Shown piece by piece: positions 38,321-48,690 of a DNA stretch of 64,000 nucleotides. The DNA is from Solirubrobacter soli DSM 22325. Its GTDB lineage: Bacteria > Actinomycetota > Thermoleophilia > Solirubrobacterales > Solirubrobacteraceae. Below the pieces are notes generated by a model, which did no database searches, was not told where the DNA came from, and saw nothing but the letters and a program-made list of their open reading frames with translations. The stretch's first letter is position 1, and each line of letters opens with the position of its first letter. A program made the position numbers and the translations under genes. Location: assembly GCF_000423665.1 (NCBI RefSeq), contig NZ_AUIK01000034.1:1-64000 (forward strand). The letters are read 5' to 3'.

Positions 38321-39202
38321 ATGAAGATCGCCCTCGACCCCTACATGTTCCGGCACGTGCCGCTACTGGAGCTGCCCGCGCTGGTTGCCGAGCTCGGCTA
38401 CGAGTACATCGAGCTCTCTCCGCGTCCGGATTTCACCCCGTTCTTCCTGCATCCCCGGACCGACGCCAAGCGGATCTCCGAGTTCCGGCGAGCCTTGGAC
38501 GACGCGGGCGTGGAGGTGGCGACCGTGCTGCCGCTCTACCACTGGGCCGGCCCGGACGAGGAGGAGCGCCAGAACGCCGTCCGCTACTGGAAGCGGGCGA
38601 TCGAGATCACGGTCGAGCTCGGCGTGGACACGATGAACACCGAGTTCAACGGACGACCCGAGAACGCGCCGGCGAGCGAGGGGCAGTTCTGGCGCTCCAT
38701 GGAGGAGCTGCTGCCGATCTTCGAGCGCGAGAACATCCAACTGCGACTCGAGCCACATCCGGACGACTTCATTGAGGACGGTCGCGAGGCCGTGGACATG
38801 GTCCGCGGCATCAACCATCCGAACGTGACCTTCCTGTATTGCGCGCCGCACACGTTCCACATGGGCGGTGACCTCGCGGGGATCATGGAGTACGCCGGCG
38901 ACCTGCTCACCCACCTGCACGTCGCCGACTCGTTCGACCACCGCGCGTCAAGCGGCCTGCGCTACATCGTCAATCCGCCTGGCTCGACCGCGCGCGTGCA
39001 CCAGCATCTCGACATCGGCCAGGGCGAGGTCGACTGGGACCTCTTCTTCGGCACGCTCGAGCGGCTCGAGTTCAACGGAATCATGACGGCGTGTGTGTTC
39101 GCGTGGGAGGAACGGGCGTACGAATCGTCCAAGTTCATGCGCGAGGAGATGGGACGTCGGACGCGCGACTGGAAGCACCTGTCCGCATCCGTCACACGCT
39201 GA
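38321..39202 (+). CDS. iolH: IolH-like TIM-barrel isomerase
   Basis: A 293-residue protein. The N-terminal KIALDPYMFRHVPLLELP, then GYEYIELSPRPDFTPFFLHPR, is the pattern of actinobacterial IolH. Metal-site segments RLEPHPDDFIED, YCAPHTFHMGG and HLHVADSFDH are present. GAGGAGCC precedes the ATG. Found with iol genes in several actinobacteria, its exact step is not established. Last gene of the cluster B operon, absent from cluster A. Confidence 0.75.
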   Translation: MKIALDPYMFRHVPLLELPALVAELGYEYIELSPRPDFTPFFLHPRTDAKRISEFRRALDDAGVEVATVLPLYHWAGPDEEERQNAVRYWKRAIEITVELGVDTMNTEFNGRPENAPASEGQFWRSMEELLPIFERENIQLRLEPHPDDFIEDGREAVDMVRGINHPNVTFLYCAPHTFHMGGDLAGIMEYAGDLLTHLHVADSFDHRASSGLRYIVNPPGSTARVHQHLDIGQGEVDWDLFFGTLERLEFNGIMTACVFAWEERAYESSKFMREEMGRRTRDWKHLSASVTR

Positions 39203-39213
39203 GGGTGGGGCGC

Positions 39214-39948
39214 GTGGCCGCGATCGCAGGCCCGGTCGCGGCGACGCGTCGGCGATCCGTGCTGGTTCTCGGCGCGGTCTTCGTCGTCGCCTTCGGGCGC
39301 GAGCGGACCCTGCTGGCAGCGCTCGGACTGATCGTCGTCGGCACGCTTTTCCGCGGGGTGCCCGGCCTGCTTTTTGAGGGCACGGCCCTCGCGGGGATCG
39401 GGCTCGCCACCGCGGGTGTGATCCTGCCTGCCATCGTCAAGGACCGCTTCTCCCAGCGGCCTGCGGCGGCGACCGCTGCTTACAGCGTCCCGATGATGCT
39501 CGGCGCGGCGGTGTCACCCGTGCCGGCCGTGCCCATTCGCGACGCCGTCGGTAGTTGGCAAGGCTCGCTCGCGATGTGGGCGATCCCCGCGGCGCTTGCG
39601 GCGCTCGTATGGATACCGATCACCCGTGTGCGCCGGCTCGACGAGCGTGCAGTGGCCCGTGGACGCCTGCCATGGAAGTCCAAACCCGCGTGGTTGCTCG
39701 CGGGCTTCATGAGCGCGCAGTCGGCGCTCGCGTACGCGTACATCGGGTGGCTGCTGGCGGCCGGTCTCTGCACCGTCACCGGCGCACTCTTGCTTGTCGC
39801 GACTCCGCAGCTCGCATGGCCCGCGACCGTCATCCTCGGACTCGGCCTGGGCGGCGGCTTCACCCTCGGACTCGTGGTCATGACCGACCTCGCCGCCTCG
39901 CCGGCAGCCGCCAGTCGCCTCGCGGCAATGACGTTCCTCGTGTCCTAA
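39214..39948 (+). pseudogene. MFS transporter (CynX/NimT-like), decayed
   Basis: The open frame contains hydrophobic segments typical of an MFS N-terminal half (VFVVAFGRERTLLAALGLIVVGTLFRG, LAGIGLATAGVILPAIVKDRF, YSVPMMLGAAVSPVPA) but no complete start. It then jumps from AYAYIGWL to AAGLCTVTGALLL, where several helices should lie. It ends abruptly at FLVS. N-terminal loss, internal deletion and C-terminal truncation make it non-functional. Its remaining function is unknown. Confidence 0.6.
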
Positions 39949-40069
39949 TGGCTTCACCGTGCTCTGGACGGCAGCTCATCTGCTCGTGACGATGATTTCA
40001 GCCAACCGGGGCCGCTGACCCGCGGGAGGGAGGTTCGCTGCTGCGCCGCGGCGCCGGTCGTGGTACACG

Positions 40070-41215
40070 GTGGACATGCGGATCACCGACGTCTTGACCT
40101 TCTTGGTGCCCGACGTGGGCGGCAGCGCCCTGCTCGTCGTGGTCGACACGGACGAGGGGGTGACCGGGATCGGCGAGGCGGGCATCCGTGCCCGGGCGCG
40201 GGCGGTGATCGGCGCGGTGGAGGATCTCAAGCCGTTGCTGGTGGGCGAGGACCCGATGCGGACGGAGCACCTGTGGCAGGTCATGTTTCGTGCCGGGTTC
40301 TTTCCCGGCGACCGGATTGTTGGAGCGGCGATCGCGGCGGTAGACATTGCTCTCTGGGACATCAAAGGACGGGCGCTCGGCGTCCCCGTGCACGCGCTGC
40401 TGGGTGGGGCGGTGCGCGAGCGCGTTGCGTGTTACGCGCACGTCGGGCCGGAGACCGGCGACACGGAGGCGGTCTTGGAGAGCGGCCGGGCGCGGCTGGC
40501 GGAGGGGTTCCGCCACCTGCGTGTCGTCGTCCCGGAGGGCGCCGGCCACCGGCTGGAGCCGCGGCGCGCGGCGCGCGGCGCGGTAGCGCAGTTCGCGGCG
40601 ATGCGCGAGGCGTTCGGCGACGACGTCGAGCTGCTGCTCGACGTCCACACACGGCTCGACCCGCCCGACGCGGCGATGCTCTGCCGCGAGCTCGAGCCGC
40701 TGCGGCCGTTCTTCGTCGAGGACCCGCTGCGCTCCGAAGGGCCGGAGGCCTACGCTGCCTTACGCGCCCGGACCGGCGTGCCGCTGGCCGCGGGGGAGCA
40801 GTACGGCTCCAAGTGGGAGTTTCGCGCCTTGTTGGACCGCGACCTGATCGACTACTGTCGCGCCGACCTCTGCATCGCGGGCGGCTTCACCGACGTTCAC
40901 AAACTCGCGGGCTGGTGCGAGGCACACCACGTGCTGGTGGCGACGCACAACCCATTCGGCACGGTGGCGACCGCCGCCGCGCGCGAGTTCAACCTCGCAT
41001 GCACGAACTTCGGGATCTGCGAGCTCGCGTTCCCGCCCGACGCCGCGTCACCGTTCTTCGACGGCGCGCCGGTCGTGAGCGAGGGCGCACTCGTGCCGAG
41101 CGACCACCCCGGGCTGGGAGTCGAGCTCGACCGCGACGCCGCGCGCACCGCCGACGCCGCGCGCTACAGCGCGCCCCAGCTGCGGCGGGCCGACGGCGCC
41201 TTCACCAACTGGTGA
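40070..41215 (+). CDS. Enolase-superfamily acid-sugar dehydratase
   Basis: A 381-residue mandelate racemase/muconate-lactonising-type protein (GTG 40070 or ATG 40076). The N-terminal capping domain is followed by a barrel with Mg ligands in LLLDVHTRLDP (Asp), FFVEDPL (Glu) and LAAGEQ (Glu), and a catalytic His in ATHNPFG. The Asp-x-His motif and the absence of a clear KxK point to the galactonate/mannonate dehydratase group rather than racemases. Acts on an unknown aldonic acid. It stands alone, with decayed genes on both sides. Confidence 0.82.
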   Translation: MDMRITDVLTFLVPDVGGSALLVVVDTDEGVTGIGEAGIRARARAVIGAVEDLKPLLVGEDPMRTEHLWQVMFRAGFFPGDRIVGAAIAAVDIALWDIKGRALGVPVHALLGGAVRERVACYAHVGPETGDTEAVLESGRARLAEGFRHLRVVVPEGAGHRLEPRRAARGAVAQFAAMREAFGDDVELLLDVHTRLDPPDAAMLCRELEPLRPFFVEDPLRSEGPEAYAALRARTGVPLAAGEQYGSKWEFRALLDRDLIDYCRADLCIAGGFTDVHKLAGWCEAHHVLVATHNPFGTVATAAAREFNLACTNFGICELAFPPDAASPFFDGAPVVSEGALVPSDHPGLGVELDRDAARTADAARYSAPQLRRADGAFTNW

Positions 41216-41432
41216 ACGACGGCGGGGCTGCGACCTTGTCTGCACAAGTCGCGCGAAACGCGTCAAGCATCGGCGAATCGGCGGTCCACTACGTAGGCCG
41301 AGCGCATCGCTCAACGTGCGGTCCGGACGAGCTCAAAGGTCACCTCGACGTCCGCGAGCCGGGGCGCCGGAATACCCATAGCTGGCGGCCATCGAGCAGG
41401 ACCGTGGTCCGCTCGGCTGGCTTCAGATCACG

Positions 41433-41597
41433 ATGAAGCCAGCCCACGAGGATCTCGCCGACCGCATCACCACTCGAAAGGATCTGGCGACGTTTCTCGA
41501 CGTCCTGACCGCGGGTGGAATCGAACACGACTCACAGTGAGAGAATCTGCAGATCTTCGACATGCTCGAAGCGATGCCGCGCGGCTACTACGAGTAA
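41433..41597 (+). pseudogene. Small ORF interrupted by an in-frame TGA (DUF7660-like)
   Basis: From ATG 41433 the frame reads MKPAHEDLADRITTRKDLAT, then FLDVLTAGGIEHDSQ, then TGA at 41538-41540, and continues ENLQIFDMLEAMPRGYYE to TAA at 41595. The layout resembles small proteins with a conserved Trp-Glu-Asn before LEAM. A TGG to TGA change would explain the stop. The family link is tentative. No selenocysteine element is evident. Confidence 0.35.
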
Positions 41598-41599
41598 GG

Positions 41600-41780
41600 C
41601 GCGGAGGTCGCGATTTCGTGGCGGCGGTCGAGCGGTGCGCACCGCGCTGCAGCGGCTTGGTCGTCCGCTCGGCAAACCGGCGCTCGACGGGGTTCAGCCA
41701 CGAGCTCGAGGTCGGCGTGAAGTGCAGCACGAACCGCGGGTGCGCTTCCGGGCACCGTTGGCTCGCCGGGGTCTTGCGCG
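41600..41780 (-). pseudogene. IS630-family transposase fragment
   Basis: Minus-strand reading gives PEAHPRFVLHFTPTSSSWLN followed by PVERRFAERTTKPLQRGAHR, the well known C-terminal DDE segment of IS630 transposases (the Glu of the triad is in NPVERRF). Nothing else of the element is in a usable frame. Confidence 0.7.
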
Positions 41781-41939
41781 AGCGCCGAGTGATCGGTCGC
41801 CGCAGTCACGGTACACGCGGGCACCTACCGCGCTCCCAGGGGCACCGAGTTCCTCGACGTCGTGCGTATGGGGGTCTATTGCCGTCTCGACCGCACCCGC
41901 GCGCAGGACGGCCGCGCATGGCGCACCGTCGACGCAGTT

Positions 41940-42260
41940 TCAACTGGTGATGACCGCGATGTGGTCGACGGTGTACATCTCGAAGCGCCCGATGAATTTG
42001 TCGTTGTCTTCGGCGATGGCAACCATCTGCGCGCTGCCGAGGAATGTCTCGAAGTCCTCAACGGAGTCGAACGTCATCAAGGTGAATGCGTCCGGCGTTC
42101 GGTCGTCGGCGTCGGGTCCCGGCTGGACCGGGAAGATGTCGTACTGCCGCAGCTTCGGGAGCTCGCGGGCCATCGGGACGTGGACGTCGCGATAGTGCGT
42201 CAGGAACTCGTTGAACGTGAGCTCTGGCTTGCGGTAGATGGCGAACAGCACTTGATGCAT
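41940..42260 (-). CDS. EthD-family dimeric alpha/beta-barrel protein
   Basis: A 106-residue ferredoxin-like protein: HQVLFAIYRKPELTFNEFLTHYRDVHVPMARELPKL, then FTLMTFDSVEDFETFLGS. EthD-like proteins are small dimeric enzymes or accessory proteins of degradative pathways. The ATG at 42260 follows a purine-rich GACAGACCACAGGAGACC. It is isolated between an IS630 remnant and non-coding DNA, so no pathway can be given. Confidence 0.78.
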   Translation of the reverse strand: MHQVLFAIYRKPELTFNEFLTHYRDVHVPMARELPKLRQYDIFPVQPGPDADDRTPDAFTLMTFDSVEDFETFLGSAQMVAIAEDNDKFIGRFEMYTVDHIAVITS

Positions 42261-43037
42261 CGGGTCTCCTGTGGTCTGTCACAGACCATTGATGGGTTTT
42301 CCGCAGGAACGCGGGCGGCGGCCGTCCAGCGGGCAAAAGACCGCCAAGTGCTGACAGCGGTGGGATCGGCGTTGTCGGCGTGACCGCGAGCGCATCCGGC
42401 AGAGAGGCGGCTGACTCCCGCGCCGCCGAAGCGTTGATGTCGTCCACGACGACCTCGACCCCCTCGACCTCATCGTCTTGACTATGCCCATGAACCGAAC
42501 TCACGTCAAATGCCTTTGGCCGCGGGATCGATCGCGCCTATGAGCGACGACCGAGGTCAGGCTGCAAGTCTGCTCGCCCACGAGGTCGTTGCGTCGATGT
42601 GGTCAAGCGCAACCGCCGCTTCGCCGAGGCCGCGCTCCGGTCTTGGACGCCGGTGTTCACGCACGGCGAGCTGCACCTGATCGGCGTGTGGCGGTCATGG
42701 CGGTGCCTGGTGGCCATTCGCTGGCTCTTCGAGGACGGGTACGGCGCGCCGGCGCACTGCCCCGAGGTCGCGGTGTCGCGATCGCTGTCCTGAATGGGGC
42801 CGAGTGCGTCACCTCCTCAACGGCGGCGGCACCTTCAAGCCGCCGGTGGCGTTGGGAGGAACGAAACCGTCGAGAACCGATACATCTGCCGCGCTGCCCG
42901 CTGGCGCGATCGCTGTACCGATCGTTCGCGTTCGCCGCGGTGGGGTTCTACCCCGGGACTGGACGCGGGCTGGATGATCGTGGCGAGGCTCGGCGCCGGG
43001 GGTCCGGCGCCGGGCCTGCACGGTTGATCGGGGTTGG
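42261..43037. other. Region with one doubtful short ORF
   Basis: Only a 64-residue frame at 42599-42793 (GTG start, VKRNRRFAEAALRSWTPVFT, then a Trp-rich end) looks protein-like, and I do not recognise it. The remainder has no supportable gene and may be decayed mobile DNA. Confidence 0.35.
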
Positions 43038-45662
43038 TCAGTGGATGCGGACGTCATCGCTGGCGGGCAGGGAGCGGGAGGAGTTGCCGACGTAGATGCG
43101 GTAGGTGCCGTCGTGCAGCACAAAGCCGCTATCGGGGTTGTCCCAGGCGGCCAGCGATTCGAGGCCTACGTCGAGGTTGACCTTCCGGCTCTCGCCGGCC
43201 GCGAGGCTGACCTTGGTGTAGGCCTTGAGCTGGCGCGGCGGCTCCTTCGCGGAGGCCGGGGATTGCACATAGAGCTGGACGACCTCGGCGCCCGCCCGCT
43301 GACCAGTGTTGGTCACGGTCACCGTCGCCTTGAGTTGGTCCTTGTGCTCGTTCACGTTGAGGTGGCTGAACCGGAACGTGGTGTAGGACAGCCCGTAGCC
43401 GAAGGGGAACAGCGGCTGCTGTGCCATCGCGTCGTACCAGCGGTAGCCGATGAGGATGCCCTCGGCGTAGTAGACGTCGTCGCCGTCCCCGGGGTACTCG
43501 ACGGTGGGGAGGGCCGGCCGTTGGCTGTCGCTCGTCGGGAAGGTCACCGGCAGCTTGCCGGACGGGTTGACGTCCCCGAACAGCACCTGGGCCAGCGCGG
43601 TGCCCGAGGTCTGACCGGGGTACCAGGCCTCCACGACGGCGCCGACCTGGTTGAGCCAGGGCATCGTGACCGCGCTGGAGGTGTTGAGCACCACCACCGT
43701 GCGCGGGTTGGCGCCGGCCACCGCGGAGATCAGCTTGTCCTGGTCGGCGGGCAGGGCGAGCGTGCTGCGGTCCATGCCCTCGCTGGCCGGCGCGGACACC
43801 ACGACAACGGCCACGTCGGCGGCGTGCGCCGCGGTCGCGGCCTGCGCGATCATCAGATCCTCCTGCGGCTGCCAGCCGAGGTGCAGCCCGGGGGTGATCG
43901 CGAACGCGTCGACCGTGACCAGGGTGCCCTGGAACGGCGTGATCTCGACCCGGATCGAATGTGCGCCCGCGCCCAGATGGATCAACCCGTTCGCAACGGG
44001 CTCATGGAACGGCGCGTAGTTGACCACCGGCGTGCCGTCGATCCACACGCTGACGAACCCGCCGCCGGACAGCGAGAACCGGTAATCGCCGGTCGCGGGC
44101 GCCGTGAGCGTGCCGCTGTAGCGGCCCGACCAGACCGCCTGCCCGGCGACGGCGGCCGGGACGCCGGTGTAGTCCAGGTTCGGCACCGTGCCGGTGGCGA
44201 GCGGCGGGCCGGACAGGTCGCTGCTCGCGTAGTAGGTCACCGCCAGGCCGCTGTCGAAGGCGCTCGCCGGGACGGCGGGCAGCGGGCCGGCCACACCGAG
44301 GGTGCCCCGGGCGTGGGTGACCTGGACGCCGCCGCCGGCGCGGGCGGTGATGCCGGCCAGCGGGGTGACGATCGTCTGCAACGGCAGCACGGCCGCCGAC
44401 CCGCCGGCGGCGGTCTGCGGGTTCTCGCTGGCGGCGTCGCCGATGACGGCGATCGACCGCACCGAGCGCGTGCTCAGCGGCAGCAACGAGTTTGCGTTCT
44501 TGAGCAGGACGGTCCCGTCGGCCGCGATCTTGGTCGAGAGGGCGAGGTGCGCCGGCGTGCTCACCACCGCGTCCTTGACCGTCGCCGGGTTGGGCAGCGG
44601 GTGGTCGAACAACCCGATCCGGAACATCGCGGTCAGGATGTGCGTGACCATCCCGTCCAGCGTCGCCTGTGACACCGAACCGTTGAGCACGGCGGTCTTG
44701 AGCTTGCTGGCGAAGAACGACGGCCAGATCTGGTCGATGAAGTTGGGGTTGGTCTCGCTGCTCACCCCGGGCATCTCGAGGTCGAGCCCGGCTCGCGCGG
44801 ACTTCACGGTGCTGTGCACCGCTCCCCAGTCCGACATCACGAGGCCGTCGAACCCCCACGCATCTCGCAGCGCGTCGGTCAGCTCCTGCCCGTTCTCGCA
44901 GGCGTAGGTGCCGTTGATCCGGTTATAGGAACACATGACCGCACCGACGCCGGCGTCCTGGACGGCCATCTTGAAGGCGGGATCGTAGATCTCGTGCAAC
45001 GCGCGCTGGCCGGCCACCACGTTGATGTGGCTGCGCAGCACCTCCTGGTTGTTGGCCACGAAATGCTTGACCGTGGCGATCACGTGCTGGCTTTGCGCGC
45101 CCTCGATCTCAGCCGCCGCCTGGCTCCCGGTCAGGTACGGGTCCTCGCTGAAGGTCTCCGGGGCGCGGCCCCACAGCGGCAGCCGCAGGATGTTCACTGT
45201 GGGCATCAGCGCGATGTTGTGGCCCTTTCCCGCCTGCTCGGCGCCGTAGGCGCTGCCATACGCGGAGGCCAGCCCGGTGTCCCACGTCGAAGCGAGGGCC
45301 GACGTGTCGGCCCACTGGGTGACCCCGGTCGAGCCGTTGCCCACCCCGACCGGGGAGTCCGCCAGATAGAGCGCGGGGATGCCGAGCCGGGTGTTGGCCG
45401 GCACGACCCCGGCGAAGCCGGCGGCGTTCAACGGCAGCGGATAGCCCGCCCCGTGCACCATCGCGATCTTCTCATCCAGCGTCATCTGCGCGACGAGCAG
45501 CGCAGCCCGCTGCTGTGGAGCAAGCCCAGTGCGCATCCACGCACTCGCCTTGGCGCCTCGGCCCGCACCGACACTCCGAGCGGGCGACGCGGCCGGGGCC
45601 GCGACGAGTGTTGCCCCGCTGAGCGCAAGCGCGCCGAGGACAACGACCGACTTGACCTTCAT
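43038..45662 (-). CDS. Secreted GH3 beta-glucosidase with PA14 domain
   Basis: An 874-residue exported enzyme. Signal peptide in the first about 26 residues (VVVLGALALSGATLVAAPAA). GH3 catalytic barrel at about 50-360, with TVKHFVANNQE and the nucleophile Asp in LVMSDWGAVHS. The GH3 C-terminal domain has a PA14-type insertion around residues 475-600 (VTYYASSDLSGPPLATGTVPN, GDYRFSLSGGGFVSVWIDG). Then VVVVSAPASEGMDR, FPFGYGLSYTTFRFS and a fibronectin III-like end. PA14 insertions often shape the substrate pocket for short oligosaccharides. Releases sugars from beta-glucosides outside the cell. Monocistronic. Confidence 0.92.
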   Translation of the reverse strand: MKVKSVVVLGALALSGATLVAAPAASPARSVGAGRGAKASAWMRTGLAPQQRAALLVAQMTLDEKIAMVHGAGYPLPLNAAGFAGVVPANTRLGIPALYLADSPVGVGNGSTGVTQWADTSALASTWDTGLASAYGSAYGAEQAGKGHNIALMPTVNILRLPLWGRAPETFSEDPYLTGSQAAAEIEGAQSQHVIATVKHFVANNQEVLRSHINVVAGQRALHEIYDPAFKMAVQDAGVGAVMCSYNRINGTYACENGQELTDALRDAWGFDGLVMSDWGAVHSTVKSARAGLDLEMPGVSSETNPNFIDQIWPSFFASKLKTAVLNGSVSQATLDGMVTHILTAMFRIGLFDHPLPNPATVKDAVVSTPAHLALSTKIAADGTVLLKNANSLLPLSTRSVRSIAVIGDAASENPQTAAGGSAAVLPLQTIVTPLAGITARAGGGVQVTHARGTLGVAGPLPAVPASAFDSGLAVTYYASSDLSGPPLATGTVPNLDYTGVPAAVAGQAVWSGRYSGTLTAPATGDYRFSLSGGGFVSVWIDGTPVVNYAPFHEPVANGLIHLGAGAHSIRVEITPFQGTLVTVDAFAITPGLHLGWQPQEDLMIAQAATAAHAADVAVVVVSAPASEGMDRSTLALPADQDKLISAVAGANPRTVVVLNTSSAVTMPWLNQVGAVVEAWYPGQTSGTALAQVLFGDVNPSGKLPVTFPTSDSQRPALPTVEYPGDGDDVYYAEGILIGYRWYDAMAQQPLFPFGYGLSYTTFRFSHLNVNEHKDQLKATVTVTNTGQRAGAEVVQLYVQSPASAKEPPRQLKAYTKVSLAAGESRKVNLDVGLESLAAWDNPDSGFVLHDGTYRIYVGNSSRSLPASDDVRIH

Positions 45663-46043
45663 GGTGGCTCCTTCAACCGAGGGACCGCACCGCGCCAGGC
45701 CAGCACATCAACGCCGCGACGGCGCGTTCGACCACTTGTGCCTTCGCGATCACGATACGCCCCGCTCGCTACCCGGACAACCGCGCGAACCGCAAGGTCT
45801 CCGACACTACGGTGGCCTCGATCCCAGCAGGCGCCGCTCTCATCCAGGTGCGATCGCCAACACTCGCTGCGGCGCTAACGAGGTTGAACGGTCCCGCGTC
45901 TATGCCGCGTCGAACCAAATTACGCCTCCGACGAGGCGAGACTCCTCGAAATCGACGGCTTCGAACGAGCCGCTTCCGCGGATTCTCAGACCCGCGAGGG
46001 ATACGGAACCGTCGAGGAAAGAGACTCTGCGCGAGAGGGCCGA
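45663..46043. other. Intergenic region
   Basis: Upstream region of the GH3 gene and downstream end of the small gene at 46044. I see no gene, repeat or clear promoter. Confidence 0.4.
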
Positions 46044-46244
46044 TCAGCGGTCGTTGAGCACGCCCTCCAGCTCGGCGGCGTCCTCCTCATCGAGCTCGAT
46101 GGTCATGATGTTCCACCGGTTCGGGCAGCGATGGTCGGCGTGCGGCGGATGTGGACATATCAGCCGCTCGACCTCGTCGGTGAGCTGTTCGACTCGTTGG
46201 GCGTCTTCGGTCTCGAAGTGGACCCTGATCTCATAGAGCGCCAT
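46044..46244 (-). CDS. Hypothetical 66-residue protein
   Basis: Starts at ATG 46244 (MALYEIRVHFETEDAQRVEQ). A beta-alpha-beta pattern with acidic C-terminus and ICPHPPHADHRCPNRW, a Cys/His-rich segment that could bind metal. The frame upstream of this ATG is unconserved. No domain recognised. Confidence 0.5.
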   Translation of the reverse strand: MALYEIRVHFETEDAQRVEQLTDEVERLICPHPPHADHRCPNRWNIMTIELDEEDAAELEGVLNDR

Positions 46245-46354
46245 AGGCGAGGACCGTACGCGCGGTGATACTCGCTGGCTAGCGAAATGCCCGCCTCCGT
46301 CGAGAAAGAGCACACTTGCCAGGTTGCGATCGACGCCGAGATGTGAGTGATCGG

Positions 46355-47572
46355 TCAGCGGGTGATCGTCACCGAGCGGCGCACCGCGGAGCTCGTCCCG
46401 CGCACCGAGACCCTGAGCGTGACGCGGACACGGCGCGTGTGCGCCAGCGCTGAGCGGACGCGGCGCGAGCCGATCGGGACCGCCACCGTCGTCGCGCGGC
46501 CGCTCTGGAGGACGCCTCCGACGTGCCCGACCCGCAGTGCACGGCGCTGGGTGCTGTCGGCTGGGAGCAGCTTCAGGCGGCGCGCCTGACGGGCCGAGAT
46601 GCTCAGGTCGACACCGAGCGTGCACGTCCGCGCGCATGACAGGACCGCCCGGAACCCGCCGCGCCGGACGCTGGCGAGTGTGTTGCGCGGGAGTGTGATC
46701 AGCAGGCCGAGACCACTTGCAGAGTTCGTCGTCACTTCGAGCCGCACATCGCCCGCGACGGCGACGGAAGTACTCACCCGCAGGTAGTACGTGTGGCCCG
46801 TGAGCGCGTTGAAGGACACCGTCGACCCGAGCGCCAACCGCCGCAACGCGTTGATCGAGGCGCTGCGGGCCTCAAAGACGGTGACCATCGCGTTGAACGG
46901 GTTGTTGGCGAGTTGCACCGTGTACGGCTCACTGCGCGCCGGGTTGAGCCGGTACCAGACCGAGCCGGTGTCAGGGCCGAGGCTCGGCTCTCCGAACTCG
47001 ATCGTCGAGAAGGCGAGCGGCGCGGCGTAGCTCCCGGGGCCCGGCAGGACCGCGGCGCGCGTGAACGCGTCGTTCGCCGCCGGCTCCTGCGAGACGAGCG
47101 ACAGGTGGAACGTGCCCCCGTCGGGGACTCGCGTAGGCGGGCGATCCGCGCTGACCCGCAGCAGCACGCGCTCCCCGGCCGTCACGGCGAATGTCCGCCG
47201 CTCGCCGAGGCACCCGGAGTAGTCGTCGCTCGTCGTGGGCAGCGGCGTGAGCGCCCCGATCGGGCCGACGTAGACATCGAGGTGGTTGTCGAAATTCGCG
47301 TCGCACGTGTCCGCAAGCACGTTTCGGTTCGCGTCGGGAAGATAGGAGAACCAGACCGAGCGATCCAGGCCGGAGCCGTTGCTCGTCAGCGGCGCGGGCT
47401 CGTCGAGATCGAGGGTCGCCTCGGTGGTGCGCCCGGGCACGATGGCCGGCAGCGCGGGGATCGCAGTGGCACCCGCCGGCGAGTCGTTAGGCGGGGGAGC
47501 GGCGTCGGCGACGGACGGTGAGCCCACGGCCAGCAGCGCAACCACGCCAGCGACGATGAGATGATGGCGCAT
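46355..47572 (-). CDS. Secreted protein with beta-rich repeats
   Basis: A 405-residue exported protein from ATG 47572, preceded by AAAGGATCGC. A signal peptide ends near VADA-APPPNDS. Two related beta-rich domains follow: SGLDRSVWFSYLPDANRNVL with VYVGPIGALTPL, and GSVWYRLNPARSEPYTVQL with TVFEARSASINALRRL. Both have the W[FY].[YL].P pattern of pre-peptidase C-terminal (PPC)-like domains. An Arg-rich C-terminal beta domain follows. No catalytic motif, so probably a surface or matrix protein. Confidence 0.6.
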   Translation of the reverse strand: MRHHLIVAGVVALLAVGSPSVADAAPPPNDSPAGATAIPALPAIVPGRTTEATLDLDEPAPLTSNGSGLDRSVWFSYLPDANRNVLADTCDANFDNHLDVYVGPIGALTPLPTTSDDYSGCLGERRTFAVTAGERVLLRVSADRPPTRVPDGGTFHLSLVSQEPAANDAFTRAAVLPGPGSYAAPLAFSTIEFGEPSLGPDTGSVWYRLNPARSEPYTVQLANNPFNAMVTVFEARSASINALRRLALGSTVSFNALTGHTYYLRVSTSVAVAGDVRLEVTTNSASGLGLLITLPRNTLASVRRGGFRAVLSCARTCTLGVDLSISARQARRLKLLPADSTQRRALRVGHVGGVLQSGRATTVAVPIGSRRVRSALAHTRRVRVTLRVSVRGTSSAVRRSVTITR

Positions 47573-47792
47573 CGCGATCCTTTCTCTGCGGTCCTCACGA
47601 TGCTCCACTGAGGAGCCGGCGCGGTCATCCGCAATCGACCGCGCGGGGACTCCGGAGTTGTCACGGATCACCCGGCGTCCGCGGCCTGGGACATGCGATG
47701 CACCAGCGACCCCTGGCCGGCCGCAGTAGCGGAATCGTCGAAACTCGACACTTTGCGGCGCCAGCATCGCTGCTCCGTTTGCTGCTCCTTTG

Positions 47793-48690
47793 TCAAGAGA
47801 CTGCTGGGTGGGGCGTCTTGCCTTCGGCCTTCTTGCGCGCGATGAACTCGATCGTCTCGGGGTGGCAGCGGGCGCGGGTGACAGCGATGCGGTGGATGGC
47901 GGCGTTGATCTGGCGGTTGCCGCCGCGATCGAGACGGTGGCGGTCGGTTCGGCCTGAGCTGACGGGGATCGGCGCCAGGCCGGCGGCGCGGCCGAGTTTG
48001 GCGTCGCTGGCGATCTCACCGACGGGCCTGGCGGCGGTCAGCGGCCCGAACCCGGGCTCGGTGAGCAGTTGCGGCGCGACCTGGCCGACGAGCTTGGCGA
48101 TCCCGGCCTCGAGCGTCTTGATGGTTTGCGAGAGCTCGCGGATGCGGCGGAGCTCGTCGCGGGCGATCCGCACACGCATCGTCTGCTCGGCGCGCGCCAG
48201 TCGCCGGGCGATGCGCGAACCCCAGTTGCCGTAGAACAGCGAACTGCCCGGCAGCCTGAGTTCGGGCCACAGGTCGTGCAGATGCCACTGCAGCGTGTTA
48301 TTGAGCCCGACGCGCTGGCGGACGAGCCGTCGCAGTGGTCGACCAGCAGCCGAATGTCGAGCTCGGGGCCGGCAAGCGCAGCCGTCGGCAACGCCTCCAG
48401 GCCCTCGGCCAACGCCGCGCGCGCGTTGGCCAGCGCGTCGACGCGGTCGGACTTTCCGCGCTCGCGGCTCGAGCGCCGCGAGTTCGCCATCAGCCGCGTC
48501 GAGACCCGGATCACGCGCTCACCGCGCGCGATCAGAAACCGCTCGAACGGGCCCGAGACGTGCCGGCGTCCTCCAGCGCCCACACCCGCTCGCGATCGAG
48601 ACCACGCGCCCACTGCAGCACCTGATCGAACCCGCGGGCACCGACGGCAATCGTCTTGTCCCCGAGCGCCTCACCCCTTTTGAGTCACGC
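47793..48690 (-). pseudogene. IS110-family transposase remnant
   Basis: The C-terminal half is readable (LVGQVAPQLLTEPGFGPLTA, LAPIPVSSGRTDRHRLDRGG, AAIHRIAVTRARCHPETIEF, ARKKAEGKT), and the protein then stops early. The N-terminal half (VWALEDAGTSRA-like, SRSSRERGKSDRVDALANARA) is spread over other frames with internal stops. A third, different IS110 copy, dead. Confidence 0.75.

Noticed and set aside
41538..41540. In-frame TGA as selenocysteine
   Set aside because: No SECIS-like hairpin seen just downstream, and Trp loss by a single mutation is simpler.
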